A stretch of 20,778 bases of DNA from a virus. Positions 11,501 through 19,195 of the stretch are shown here, in pieces (position 1 is the first letter of the stretch; each line of letters opens with the position of its first letter). Location of the stretch: the IMG/VR virus record IMGVR_UViG_3300013132_000322, positions 1 through 20,778 of that record; one strand, 5' to 3'. Position numbers and translations under genes: made by a program. The notes under the pieces are model-generated. The model was not told where the DNA came from, made no database searches, and saw nothing but the letters and a program-made list of their open reading frames with translations.

Positions 11501-14500
11501 AATTATTTAAGTTTTTACAATTCTACCGCTGCGGTAGACACCATTTCTAATCAAGTTAATGGTAGTAAAATAATAGATCAAAATTTTAAGATCGTGGACT
11601 CTGGAAAATTTTCAGTAAATAGGGAAAACGGTTATTTGTGGTTACAATTAGCAAGCACAACCGATTTAATTGGTTTTGTTTCCCTGGACGTGGTGCAGTA
11701 TGAGCATGCACTAGTATTTGATAACAAAACCGAATTTAACGATATAATCTATGATCCTATTTCTGGACAACGACAATACAGATTAAAATTAGTGGGATAT
11801 AAAACCGGAGATTGGACAGGCGCACTAAATCCCAATGGTTTCATATATAGTCCGCCAACCGTAGATTTATGGCAAATGAATAAAGATTATCTCCGCGGAG
11901 ATCTAGTAGAATATAAAAGTTTTTATTATACAGCCAGTTCTAACTTACCCGGATCCCCCACATTTGATTTCAAATCTTGGATCCCAGTAGATAAAAACAA
12001 AGTTAAATCTGGTCTTTTGCAAAACTTTGCCAAAAATGCACAAGTTGGCGAAACTTTTTATCGAGTCGAGGGAATAAATTTAGAAAGCGAATTTGACAAA
12101 TATTCATTGAGCCTAATAGGGTTCAGGAATCGTAGTTACTTGTCTGATTTAGGATTAAATGATTCCAGTCAGGTGCAATTTTATCAAGGATTCATAAAAG
12201 AAAAAGGCACTTTAAACTCTATCAATGCCTTAGGTAGTGTATCGTTAGGAAGACAAGATTCAAGAGTTGATGTGTTTGAGGAATGGGCTTTCAGAGTAGG
12301 AAGCTACGGAAGTTTAAACACAAATCAATCTGTTGATATTGTATTATATGAAAATTATACATTAAGTAATCCTACAAGTTTACAAGTCAATGATAGCACA
12401 TCTGTAATTTACAATTCGTTACAAGAAGAAAAAAATGGACTATACAAATATACTAAATTGCCCTGGGGAAGTCCATTTTTAATTAACAGAAACATTAATA
12501 GTAATTATATAGGCGATATACAGACAGCAGGTTATGTGAATTTAGAAGATATCGATTATACAATATTTGATTTAAATGATACTGCTAAATTAAATGTAAG
12601 TTTGTCGTCTATAGGAACAGGGTCTGTAATTTGGGTAGCCAAAGATTATAATCAAAGATGGAATGTTTATCGAGTAAATGAATCTTCTGCAAAAATAATA
12701 AGCGTAACTAATGCGTTGAATCAAAGAATTTTAATCACAACTGACAGGTCTCATGGGCTATCCTTAGATGACACAGTAATGCTATCAAATTTAAAAAGAT
12801 TTAATGGATTTTATAGAGTTACTGCTGTAAACGGTTTAACACAGTTCACAGTAACCGTAGTAGTTAATTTGTCGGGTTTTAGTACCAGTTCAGAAAATGG
12901 TGTTTTACAAAAACTTGTTAGCTTGAAAATTGAAAGGCAAACAGATATTGATTCTATTAAACCACTTGCAGGGTGGGTAACAGAAGATAAAATTTGGGTT
13001 AATCAATATAACTCTGACAAAAACTGGGCTGTATATGAAAAATCTCAACCCTGGGTTTACGATATTGCACTTCCTAAATCTATTTTAGAAAATAACAGTG
13101 CTTTTGGAACAGCAGTTGCAATTAGTAGTGATAATAAATTTGTAATTGCAGGCATGCCAGGATATAACAATAATGTTGGCGCTATTACTAACTATGCTAT
13201 TAATTATGCAGACGATCTAGTAGAAAATTTAACACTATCTACATTTGCAAATAATGCTTTGGGGTTAGGATCTAGCGTAGATACCGGTATTGATTTTGTA
13301 GTATCAGGTGCGCCCGATAGTGATAATTCCATTGGTTATACTTTTGTTTATATCAAAGATGAATTTGGATCAATAACTGAAACTCAAATTTTACGACCAA
13401 ATGTAAACACTACAGGAAAGTTTGGTTATAGTATATCAATGAGTAATGATGATCGTTGGTTATATGTAGGTGCACCACAAGACGATAAGATTTATGTTTA
13501 TGCATTGAATGTAAATCGTTTAGTTGCTAACACAAGTTTTGTAGCAGATGGTACATCGTCAAATTATATTTTATCTTTCGCACCAGACGACGCAGAAAGT
13601 ATTATTATTAATTCTGCAACACAAACTTTTGTTCCGTATAAAGATTATTATGTAAATGAGTCTGAAATAATATTTCAGACTGCGCCTGCAGCAGGGACTA
13701 TGACCGTAGTTCAAAAAGTTGGGTATAAGTATTTCACAGAATTAAATGGGACACCAGGATCAGAATTTGGTAAAAGTATAACTACCACAATAGCAGGTGA
13801 TCAAGTAGTTATAGGGGCACCCAAAGCAAACATCACAATAGCTGCAAATACTTATGTGAACACTGGTGAAATACAAATTTATGATCGCAGTATTGATAGT
13901 TTTTTAGTACAAACCGACGATCAAATTAATTTTCAAATAAGAAATACTATTTCTGCATTTACAAGAGTATTCATTGACAATGAAGAAAAGTATAATGGAG
14001 TTGATTGGGTATCTTTTGGTCCTTCAGTGATACAATTCATAATACCTCCTGGCATTGGAAAAATTGTGTCAATTGAAACAAATATTTTCAGTTTAATAGA
14101 AAAAAACAATTCTTCAAACCCTACACAACTACAAGAATTTGGATTTAGTGTGGATATTTGTAATAATAGCTGCAGCATTTTTGTAGGAGCACCATTTAAT
14201 TCTTCTGTTAACTTGTTTAATGGTTGTGTATATCGATTAGTTAATAAAGGCAAAGCATACGGCAATGTGACAGGAACTATACAAAATCCTACTATTTCTA
14301 GTGGCGATAGTATAAGAATCAATAATTTTCTTGTTAGTTTTTCAGGCACAACTTTAACTAGTGTGGTTAATTCTATTAATGAGTTAAACATACCAGGTGT
14401 TATTGCCAGTAATGTAAACGGATATTTGACATTGTCTAGTGCTAGTGTAATCAGTGCAGATAAATTAAAAATATTACCAGGTCAAGGAAATGTACTGACA

Positions 14501-17500
14501 AATCTGGGAATAACAGTTTTCGAACAAGTTGAGGTTATTAACAATCCTTCTATCAAATCATATGACTATTTCGGAAAAATAGTAAAAAATAGTAACAATA
14601 CACAAACATTAGCAGTAGCAAGTGATAGCGCAGCTACATTAGAGACTACTACATTTGATATAACATTGGATTTAGAAACACTTTTTGATAGCAACAGTAC
14701 AGAATTTAAAGAAATAGTGTCCGACAGTGGCGCAGTTTGGATTTTTTCATATTTAGGCGATAATAGGCAGTCTATCGCACATCCTGGAATTTATACATTT
14801 ATTCAACAGCTTACACCGACGGTAGTAGGATCGTCATTAAAAACAAATGACAGATTTGGTAGTGCAGTTGATTTTGTTAATACCAAAATGATTGTTGGTA
14901 GTAAACACAATAGCAGACAAGGATTTAACACTGGACGAGTGTTTAAGTTTGACAATCCCAATGCGTTGTTGGGTTGGGACATAATCAGATCGCAACAGCC
15001 AAAAGTAGACATTGATTCTTTAGTTAAAGCTTACATTTATAGTCGAACTAATCAAACAATAACGTATAATTTAGATTTTATAGATCCTGCAAAGGGTAAA
15101 ATATTAGGATTGGCTGAACAAGAAATTGATTATAAAACAGATTACGATCCTGCAGTTTATAATAATGTATCATTAAATTCTTTAGCAAAAAATAATACGT
15201 TGTATTGGTCGAATGAACAAACGGGCCAAGTTTGGTGGGATCTGAGTACTGTAAGATATATAGATTACGAACAAGGGTCTATAGAATATCGTGCAAATAA
15301 TTGGGGACAAACTTTTCCTGGTAGTTCGATTGATGTTTATGAATGGGTTGAAAGTTTATATCCACCTAATCAATATATTGCCAACGGTGGCAACGGGGAG
15401 CCTAAATATCCCAATAACGAAGCATACGTTACGGTTACGTATGTGGATCCTACTAGTAATTTTACAAGCGTAAAATATTATTTTTGGGTTAAAGATAAAA
15501 ACATTGTAACAGATTTTAGTAAACAGCAATTACCAATATCAGCAGTTGCTAGTTATATCAGAGATCCCAAATCTAGTGGTGTAAAATTTTATGCTGCATT
15601 AAGGGACGACAGTGTTGCAATTTTTAATATGGTGAATGAAACAGTAGGAGATGAAACAATATTTCATTTAGATTATGCTACTTTATTAAACAGTAACATA
15701 ATACATAATGAATATGCATTAGTTTCTGAAAAAGGATCTAAGTCAAAAGAAATTCCTTCATCGATATACAATAAATTAGTAGATAGTATTAGTGGAGTAG
15801 ACCTGTTCGGAAATCCAGTCCCAGATCCTACTTTAGCAGTACAAAATAGATATGGAACTGCATTTAGACCGAGACAAAGTTTAATTGTTAATAGAGATCA
15901 AGCAGCAAAAAATATTTTTGACTATATAAATAGTATCTTAAAGAAAAATTTAATTGCACAAAATTTTAATATTTCAGGTTTGAGTAGTGGTGAACCTATT
16001 CCGTCTGCTAATTCAGGTGAGTATAATTTAGCAGTAGAAAATCTTGAAAGTTTAAGTTTTGTTAATATTCTATTAGAACCTATCGGCTACAAAGTTTTAG
16101 TAAAAAATGATAGTTCAGTGGATAATTTGTGGACCATTTATATTAAAGACAGAGAAGTCGTTAATTGGACAGCAAACACATTTTTCAAAAAAGGTACTTA
16201 CTTATTTTATCTACAAAGGGCTTGGCTAGTTGATCAGGATTTTACTAGTGGTTTAGAATTCAACAGCGAAAATTTAACTACTTACCGCCCTCAAAATGTT
16301 TGGAATTTGATTCGTGTTCAAAGTTATAATTTGACAGAATATTGGCAATATATAGATTGGTATGCAGATAATTTTGATAATACTGTACAACCAACATATA
16401 CTATAAACAATTCTGCAGAAATTTCCAAACTTACTATGCGTTCGGGAGACTTAGTTAAGATTTTAGATAATGGACGTGGTAATTGGTTTATTATACAAGT
16501 TTTTCCAAATCAAGTTAATACTGTAGCAATTCAAAACGGTACCATACAATTCACTGAAAATCTTTGGGAACTAGCCAAATACAACATGGGATTTGGTCAG
16601 GATGACTTTGATACTGGAAGATTTGATCAAAATCCCAGTATTGAAACAAGAGAAATTTTTAATATAATTAAAAATAATATTTTCATTGATCAACTTGACA
16701 ATAATTTTGTTAAATTGTTTTTTGTTATTATAAACTATATCCTGACAGAACAAAAATATGTAGATTATGTATTCAAAACAAGTTTTGTTACAGTTTTGCA
16801 AAAGATATTAGGATTAGTTCAACCTCAGATTTATAACAGAGAAAATCAAAATTTCTATGAACAATATATATCTGAAGTAAAGCCTTATAGAACCAGTATT
16901 AGGGAATACATTGTTGATTATGAAGGTTACGATAATTGGAATGGCTATGTCGCAGATTTTGATGTACCACCTTACTATGATCCAGTATTAAGATTAAGTA
17001 GAAGTCCTAGCGGGGAATTTATAGAAGATGCAAATGCATTACAGTTACCCCAATATAGAGACTGGTTATTAAACTACAGTTATTATATCGAAAGCATTGA
17101 TATTGTAAACGGCGGTTCTGGTTATACTTTACCCCCAGTGGTAATAATTACCGGTAGTTCAATTGGAAATGATGCTGTAGCTAAAGCTTATATAACTGAT
17201 GGAGTAGTAAGTAGAATTGACTTATTATATCCGGGGTCAAATTATATTAGCACTCCTGTTGTAACTTTAAAGGGCGGGAACGGAATAGGAGCAACTGCCC
17301 GTGCTAATTTACAAAATGATTTAGTGCGCAATCTTAAACTTAACATTTTGTACGACAGATATACCTACAGTACTTCAGTATTAGAATGGCAACCTAATAC
17401 TGCATATAACCAAGGACAAGTCCTTAATTATAACGGTACAGCCTATATTGTTAATTCAACAAATTATGTGTCTGACAGTGCTTTTAATCTCAGTGATCTT

Positions 17501-19195
17501 ACTGTATACACCGTGGATAAGTTTTTAACAGCCAATGATAGAATACAGGCCTATTATCAACCTGAATTAGGAGAACCTGCAAAAATATTTTCTCTTTTGC
17601 AGCAAGGCATAGACTATCCTGGAGTACAAGTGCAAGGGCCATTGTATACGGATAGTGGTGGCTTTGACACTTCAGGTTTTGATAGCATTATTTTTGATCC
17701 ATTTGAATTAGATTCAGATGGTACTTATGTTATCAGTGATGCGATTCTAGATGCAAAAATTAGCAGCGATTTCAATGATACCAGTTTAGGTATAAGACCC
17801 GAGGATATCGTTGTTGATGGTGGCCCGTATGTATATGACACATTCCGAGATTGGACTGCTAACACAGCATATCAAAAAGGCGATTTAATTACCTACAATA
17901 ATACTGTTTATTATACTATACAAGATTATACTAGCAATACTTCGTTTGCTACAGCTAATTTGGCAGTATATGATGTAGGGCCATATGCGAGTCATGCACC
18001 CGAAGAATTAATTCCTGGCAGAGTGTATGATACTTTAGAAATGACAGTTTACACCATAGCTGCAGATCCTATTTCGAATGTCTATATACAATGGCAAGCT
18101 AACAGTGGTATTGCTGTGGATTACATTCAAATAGCCTACGTCGGCCTAGGCTATGATCCTGGCAATGTATTTGTAACTGTGTCGGGCGGCGGCGCAGCAC
18201 TAGATGCACAAGCACAAATTTTATTAGACAGTAACGGTAGTGCCGTAAGTTTTGAAGTTTATGAACCTGGTTACGGATACACAACCACACCAAATATTGT
18301 TATTGTAGGATCTAATTTAGAACCTATTATCGCAACGGCAGTAATGAAATTAACTAATGCTCCTTCCAGTTCGGATCCATATCCTTTAATGACTTATAAA
18401 ATATTCAAGGATATGAATGATAACTATACATACCTAAGAGTAGATCAATCGGCAGCTACAACATTATCTGCTAATTTAGGTTTAACTGATCCCTTAATAT
18501 ACGTTTCAGACGCAAGTAAATTACCTGAACCTGCTGCAGCAGGCGGTGAACCCGGTGTTGTGTTTATTAACGGTGAACGTATTGTTTATTATTATAAAGA
18601 TAACGTATCCAATACTTTAGGACAATTACGAAGAGGAACTAATGGAACCGGGGCAATAAATCATTACATTGGTAATGTAGTTTATGATGCAGGGCAAAAT
18701 CAGACAGTAATACAAAGTGATAATTATCTTTGGTATCCAGGATTAACTGCTACAGGAACCGTAAATTTATCAGCTACCAGTAATTTAATGATTGGTACAG
18801 GCACTGCATTTACAACTGAACTAACTGTTGGTGCTAATGTTTTTGTCAGTGACGGCAGATATATCGGCCAAGTTTCCAGAATTAACAGTGATACTTCGGC
18901 AAGAGTGATTAGTCCTGTTGGATTTAACGCTAACACAGTAAGTTTTGAATACGCTGCTAATATCACAAAAACTACCACTTCGTCAAACACATTCACTTTT
19001 TATAGTAATACAGGGTATGTACGTAGTAACTTATGGTATAGTAGGTCTAATGCTGCTATCACAACTGAAGATAATGATATTTTAACAACAGAATCTGGAA
19101 ATATATTAATTATTGATGGAGAATATCCTACTAACGGATCTGGCTTGTTTAACAGTAATACCATACAAGTTAATTTCTTAAAACAAGGATTATAA
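5540..19195 (+). CDS. Giant multidomain virion structural protein (4551 aa, gene 7 position)
   Basis: One uninterrupted frame of 4551 codons (about 500 kDa) starts 9 bases after the gp6 stop; the start is fixed by MANTKTVNFLPAVFQTE, though the ribosome site is weak. Visible modules in order: N-terminal block (FLNATLDQL); YHYH-family domain about 550-830; repeated beta modules near 1140-1215 and 1373-1440; a Trp/Tyr-rich block (ACYRYFYDCETP, PWEMLGF, PSWWQDEYGP) near 1590-1680; a block near 1905-1990 (DIPYGTEVQTLQQ, REFLFWAQQGW); CBM5/12-like module near 2110; KEKGTLNSI and EEWAFRVGSYG near 2210-2265; FG-GAP propeller about 2520-3145; RYGTAFRPRQS; EVKPYRTSIREY near 3780; GSGYT-type repeats from 3855; two more CBM-like modules (3950, 4105); C-terminal GVVFINGERIVYY and IGTGTAF modules. 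Several blocks resemble large structural proteins of marine T4-like phages. T4 gp7 is 1032 aa; similarity to gp7 itself is not evident. No transmembrane or enzymatic motif was recognised. Likely a peripheral baseplate or host-contact component. Confidence 0.85.
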   Translation: MANTKTVNFLPAVFQTETNKKFLNATLDQLVTEPNLVAINGYVGRKFAPGFENISTYIIEPTATRADYQLEPAYIVKNSVTDTVEYVVTYQELLDKINYFGGNVDNQDTLFQSDYYSYNPRINADALINFGDYYWIPNGPTPVLVGAGQVQIERTFYVYPEASLNVYNLSGFGTTPNPDIILARGGNYQFKINQPGKKFYIQTSPGLSGVSDLTNLSTREILGVDVNGVENGTLYFNVPIATAQDFYINMPVVQTIDLVSPVAYKDLQGKFLSEIKSLYNGIDGQVSNLNGKFVIFAVSGNSDADWTANSVTVPTSQRYGIWNIILTPSGNDFIINLAYYANIPVNNKVIVLSGIEYGNTEWFKNIDIVLEKIPVITAPLDTLYYQDSEDAAQFGIIRIVDSSTSLININTEILGKTNYVSPNGVTFTNGLKVRFDDKVLPADYQNKEYYVEGVGTAIRLIAVDDLIVGYSGTITTFEPSNYFTLYSNVSLNSARDQLRIKSTDLASQPNLAIGNFPNNINNNYIVEQQIDVTIPLRAGKNQPGEHEDFTFSNATVAVTLPGIPIKAISNGAYVPASDGSKWYYDTNTVNINGRDQYGGNVFDFGEYAYTNGNFISGNAWANVSGFENGFVGTNGHSKIIGIALDGYPIYGPYGYTSPLDSTSGIRKLNSGYIFSDSINSIYRPPSIKVTLTAEIVNSSTISVSSTNGLNPGMSISTVIINGIIQSLPNRYIINNALKTAEGLSNYPGNFTVLLNGNVTYPAGTEIVFSFAPGSFIQDYIHQTLVDPSAVTDLDIYNGRYCVTPEFPNGTYAYFVTDFYPYVVGPKFYGSTFLDIDPSLADPDYILISRASIDLNPWTRRNRWFHKSVLEATTAYTNIEQSIIPQARAKRPIIEFDADLQLINFGRKSKQPVDLFDTQFTNPFLSVQGQLEGFFIDGIKLIQGMRIIFSLDQDPLSKGKIYVIDFENIDDTGNKIKLIEANDTVVDEFYAVSVLNGRNNRGKTYWYTGAVWNLAQQKTSLNQPPLFDVFDEDGVSFSDISKYPLINSESNFTGTKIFSYKIGSGAADPILGFSLAYKNFNNIGDIEFYNDFDNQIFEYKIDKTNYRKNVNVGFLHKNNDDAGFSKVNGWTNSNSQTRQMQNFAFTFDGINNNFLIDVSPELPTTRPNFTVYINFKKLDSNSYQLYNIPGNQIQLIIKPNRMTKGSRVDVLVYSNQVSKFAFYQTPVNLNLNAQNQKLESPTLGEMRNHIGELAQNNLRFLGDYPGTSNLRDLFVENQPGTILEQSAPLSYAMLFLCSEKFNFYNGLNYALLEYTRFKNKFISLAGLMQNINSADPIGAVDTIIKQINIIKDKTFPWYYSGMVPYGDNKTTIQYQIFNSLQRNYEISTIYDPTELNNKAILVYLNSEQLLYGRDYEFLTTGPGITIKDNVVLTIDDVLDIIEYNNTDGNWIPETPSKLGLYPKFQPEIYIDYTYSQPTTFIKGHDGSLTPSFGDFRDQILLELEKRIYNNIKTEYSDKLVNLYDSIPGKFRSTGVNLNEFDQILSKFYLRWAYLNNFNYTNNVSYENDSPFTYNYSGSLDIIDGDNLPGSWRACYRYFYDCETPHLTPWEMLGFSEEPSWWQDEYGPSPYTSGNKILWTDLQNGYIAQGSRQGTDRRFVRPNLLNFIPVNDNGQLLTPLGVITNRFDSSTFDRSWSVGQMNPIETAWRKSSEYPFAVQFAMALIKPAKYFSYGINTNSYRYNADLDQYLININNQRLNQQLIAVNGPIENGVVNRNTGYINWIGDYLIGQGANNLSELTHFVKDYNLQLTYRIAGFSGKQYLKVLAEQNSPSSTNTNIIIPDSNFDLVLHKSASFQNVRYSAMIIERVQNGFRISGYDPENSFFTIVPPMTTGKKSAIKVLDRAVDYYSEFTNFKLDIPYGTEVQTLQQIANIICGYERYLLLQGFRFGFFDDTLGQIKNWSLSVREFLFWAQQGWSNNSVITLSPASNYLSFYNSTAAVDTISNQVNGSKIIDQNFKIVDSGKFSVNRENGYLWLQLASTTDLIGFVSLDVVQYEHALVFDNKTEFNDIIYDPISGQRQYRLKLVGYKTGDWTGALNPNGFIYSPPTVDLWQMNKDYLRGDLVEYKSFYYTASSNLPGSPTFDFKSWIPVDKNKVKSGLLQNFAKNAQVGETFYRVEGINLESEFDKYSLSLIGFRNRSYLSDLGLNDSSQVQFYQGFIKEKGTLNSINALGSVSLGRQDSRVDVFEEWAFRVGSYGSLNTNQSVDIVLYENYTLSNPTSLQVNDSTSVIYNSLQEEKNGLYKYTKLPWGSPFLINRNINSNYIGDIQTAGYVNLEDIDYTIFDLNDTAKLNVSLSSIGTGSVIWVAKDYNQRWNVYRVNESSAKIISVTNALNQRILITTDRSHGLSLDDTVMLSNLKRFNGFYRVTAVNGLTQFTVTVVVNLSGFSTSSENGVLQKLVSLKIERQTDIDSIKPLAGWVTEDKIWVNQYNSDKNWAVYEKSQPWVYDIALPKSILENNSAFGTAVAISSDNKFVIAGMPGYNNNVGAITNYAINYADDLVENLTLSTFANNALGLGSSVDTGIDFVVSGAPDSDNSIGYTFVYIKDEFGSITETQILRPNVNTTGKFGYSISMSNDDRWLYVGAPQDDKIYVYALNVNRLVANTSFVADGTSSNYILSFAPDDAESIIINSATQTFVPYKDYYVNESEIIFQTAPAAGTMTVVQKVGYKYFTELNGTPGSEFGKSITTTIAGDQVVIGAPKANITIAANTYVNTGEIQIYDRSIDSFLVQTDDQINFQIRNTISAFTRVFIDNEEKYNGVDWVSFGPSVIQFIIPPGIGKIVSIETNIFSLIEKNNSSNPTQLQEFGFSVDICNNSCSIFVGAPFNSSVNLFNGCVYRLVNKGKAYGNVTGTIQNPTISSGDSIRINNFLVSFSGTTLTSVVNSINELNIPGVIASNVNGYLTLSSASVISADKLKILPGQGNVLTNLGITVFEQVEVINNPSIKSYDYFGKIVKNSNNTQTLAVASDSAATLETTTFDITLDLETLFDSNSTEFKEIVSDSGAVWIFSYLGDNRQSIAHPGIYTFIQQLTPTVVGSSLKTNDRFGSAVDFVNTKMIVGSKHNSRQGFNTGRVFKFDNPNALLGWDIIRSQQPKVDIDSLVKAYIYSRTNQTITYNLDFIDPAKGKILGLAEQEIDYKTDYDPAVYNNVSLNSLAKNNTLYWSNEQTGQVWWDLSTVRYIDYEQGSIEYRANNWGQTFPGSSIDVYEWVESLYPPNQYIANGGNGEPKYPNNEAYVTVTYVDPTSNFTSVKYYFWVKDKNIVTDFSKQQLPISAVASYIRDPKSSGVKFYAALRDDSVAIFNMVNETVGDETIFHLDYATLLNSNIIHNEYALVSEKGSKSKEIPSSIYNKLVDSISGVDLFGNPVPDPTLAVQNRYGTAFRPRQSLIVNRDQAAKNIFDYINSILKKNLIAQNFNISGLSSGEPIPSANSGEYNLAVENLESLSFVNILLEPIGYKVLVKNDSSVDNLWTIYIKDREVVNWTANTFFKKGTYLFYLQRAWLVDQDFTSGLEFNSENLTTYRPQNVWNLIRVQSYNLTEYWQYIDWYADNFDNTVQPTYTINNSAEISKLTMRSGDLVKILDNGRGNWFIIQVFPNQVNTVAIQNGTIQFTENLWELAKYNMGFGQDDFDTGRFDQNPSIETREIFNIIKNNIFIDQLDNNFVKLFFVIINYILTEQKYVDYVFKTSFVTVLQKILGLVQPQIYNRENQNFYEQYISEVKPYRTSIREYIVDYEGYDNWNGYVADFDVPPYYDPVLRLSRSPSGEFIEDANALQLPQYRDWLLNYSYYIESIDIVNGGSGYTLPPVVIITGSSIGNDAVAKAYITDGVVSRIDLLYPGSNYISTPVVTLKGGNGIGATARANLQNDLVRNLKLNILYDRYTYSTSVLEWQPNTAYNQGQVLNYNGTAYIVNSTNYVSDSAFNLSDLTVYTVDKFLTANDRIQAYYQPELGEPAKIFSLLQQGIDYPGVQVQGPLYTDSGGFDTSGFDSIIFDPFELDSDGTYVISDAILDAKISSDFNDTSLGIRPEDIVVDGGPYVYDTFRDWTANTAYQKGDLITYNNTVYYTIQDYTSNTSFATANLAVYDVGPYASHAPEELIPGRVYDTLEMTVYTIAADPISNVYIQWQANSGIAVDYIQIAYVGLGYDPGNVFVTVSGGGAALDAQAQILLDSNGSAVSFEVYEPGYGYTTTPNIVIVGSNLEPIIATAVMKLTNAPSSSDPYPLMTYKIFKDMNDNYTYLRVDQSAATTLSANLGLTDPLIYVSDASKLPEPAAAGGEPGVVFINGERIVYYYKDNVSNTLGQLRRGTNGTGAINHYIGNVVYDAGQNQTVIQSDNYLWYPGLTATGTVNLSATSNLMIGTGTAFTTELTVGANVFVSDGRYIGQVSRINSDTSARVISPVGFNANTVSFEYAANITKTTTSSNTFTFYSNTGYVRSNLWYSRSNAAITTEDNDILTTESGNILIIDGEYPTNGSGLFNSNTIQVNFLKQGL
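7187..8029 (+). other. Split YHYH-family domain within the giant protein
   Basis: Residues 641-655 read GIALDGYPIYGPYGY and residues 795-829 contain YNGRYCVTPEFPNGTYAYF then FYPYVVGPKFYG. This is the motif order of the YHYH family (DGYPIYGP, NGR, P-GTYHYH-T, YPY-GP). The eponymous YHYH reads YAYF (811-814). Between the halves lies an extra beta-rich segment of roughly 100 residues (about 675-775). The family's function is not established. Homology call good; metal or ligand binding doubtful. Confidence 0.72.
11864..11995 (+). other. CBM5/12-like module 1 in the giant protein
   Basis: Residues 2109-2152 read W-x5-Y-x2-GDLVEYKSFYYTA and end in SWIPVD. This is the W...Y..GD.V.Y....Y.A...W pattern of family 5/12 carbohydrate-binding (chitin-binding type 3) modules. 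Two more copies occur near the C-terminus. Pattern seen by eye; sugar binding is inferred. Confidence 0.55.
13097..14974 (+). other. Seven-bladed FG-GAP-type beta-propeller with inserted domains
   Basis: Seven repeats each start with FG (once LG) plus a short strand and continue to a V-G-A-P-like turn: F2522 (FVIAGMPG), L2576 (FVVSGAPD), F2628 (WLYVGAPQ), F2743 (VVIGAPK), F2867 (IFVGAPF), F3011 (TLAVASD), F3106 (KMIVGSKH). Most end in a G-x-V/I-x-x-Y/F strand (GEIQIY, GCVYRL, GAVWIF, GRVFKF). The first three begin 52-54 residues apart; the others are spread to 95-144 by inserted modules. This matches integrin-type FG-GAP propellers, which usually mediate binding. Calcium loops are only partly preserved. 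Confidence 0.7.
14261..14518 (+). other. Flagellin/hook IN-motif-like insertion between propeller blades 5 and 6
   Basis: Residues 2908-2993 contain SGDSIRINNFLVSFSG, then SVVNSINELNIPGVIAS, NGYLTLSSAS and GNVLTNLGIT. This is the layout of the IN motif of flagellin and hook-associated proteins (short strands, a helix ending in IN, G-V-x-A-S, G-x-L-x-L-x-S, then L-x-x-L-G-I). Recognised by eye; may instead be convergent beta structure. Confidence 0.45.
17096..17299 (+). repeat. GSGYT-type protein repeat pair A in the giant protein
   Basis: Residues 3853-3920 carry two tandem units: IVNGGSGYTLPPVVIITG then LLYPGSNYISTPVVTLKGG, each followed by an Ala-rich strand (DAVAKAYI, GATARANL). A second pair lies at 18122-18334. 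Probably structural beta repeats. Confidence 0.65.
17381..17509 (+). other. CBM5/12-like module 2 in the giant protein
   Basis: Residues 3948-3990 read W-x4-AYNQGQVLNYNGTAYIV and end SDLTVY. It is the best match of the three copies to the W..nTaY..G..V.YnG..Y pattern and is clearly paralogous to the copy at 17846-17970. Confidence 0.6.
17846..17970 (+). other. CBM5/12-like module 3 in the giant protein
   Basis: Residues 4103-4145 read DWTANTAYQKGDLITYNNT, then VYYTIQDYTSNTSF and LAVY. It shares NTAY, the GD/GQ turn, the YN(G/N)T strand and the closing (L)xVY with module 2, so the two look like a local duplication about 155 residues apart. Confidence 0.6.
18122..18334 (+). repeat. GSGYT-type protein repeat pair B in the giant protein
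   Basis: Residues about 4195-4265 carry IAYVGLGYDPGNVFVTVSGG and VYEPGYGYTTTPNIVIVG, each followed by an Ala-rich segment. These are diverged copies of the pair at 17096-17299; each pair lies next to a CBM-like module. Confidence 0.6.

Noticed and set aside
13933-14391. 152-aa open frame on the - strand
   Set aside because: It lies entirely within the giant gene, opposite propeller sequence with clear protein motifs; it has no ribosome site or recognisable domain.
15925-15932. Exact TATAAATA late-promoter consensus inside the giant gene
   Set aside because: It is in coding sequence encoding ordinary residues (DYINS) and lies over 3 kb from the next gene; in DNA this AT-rich one match is expected by chance.
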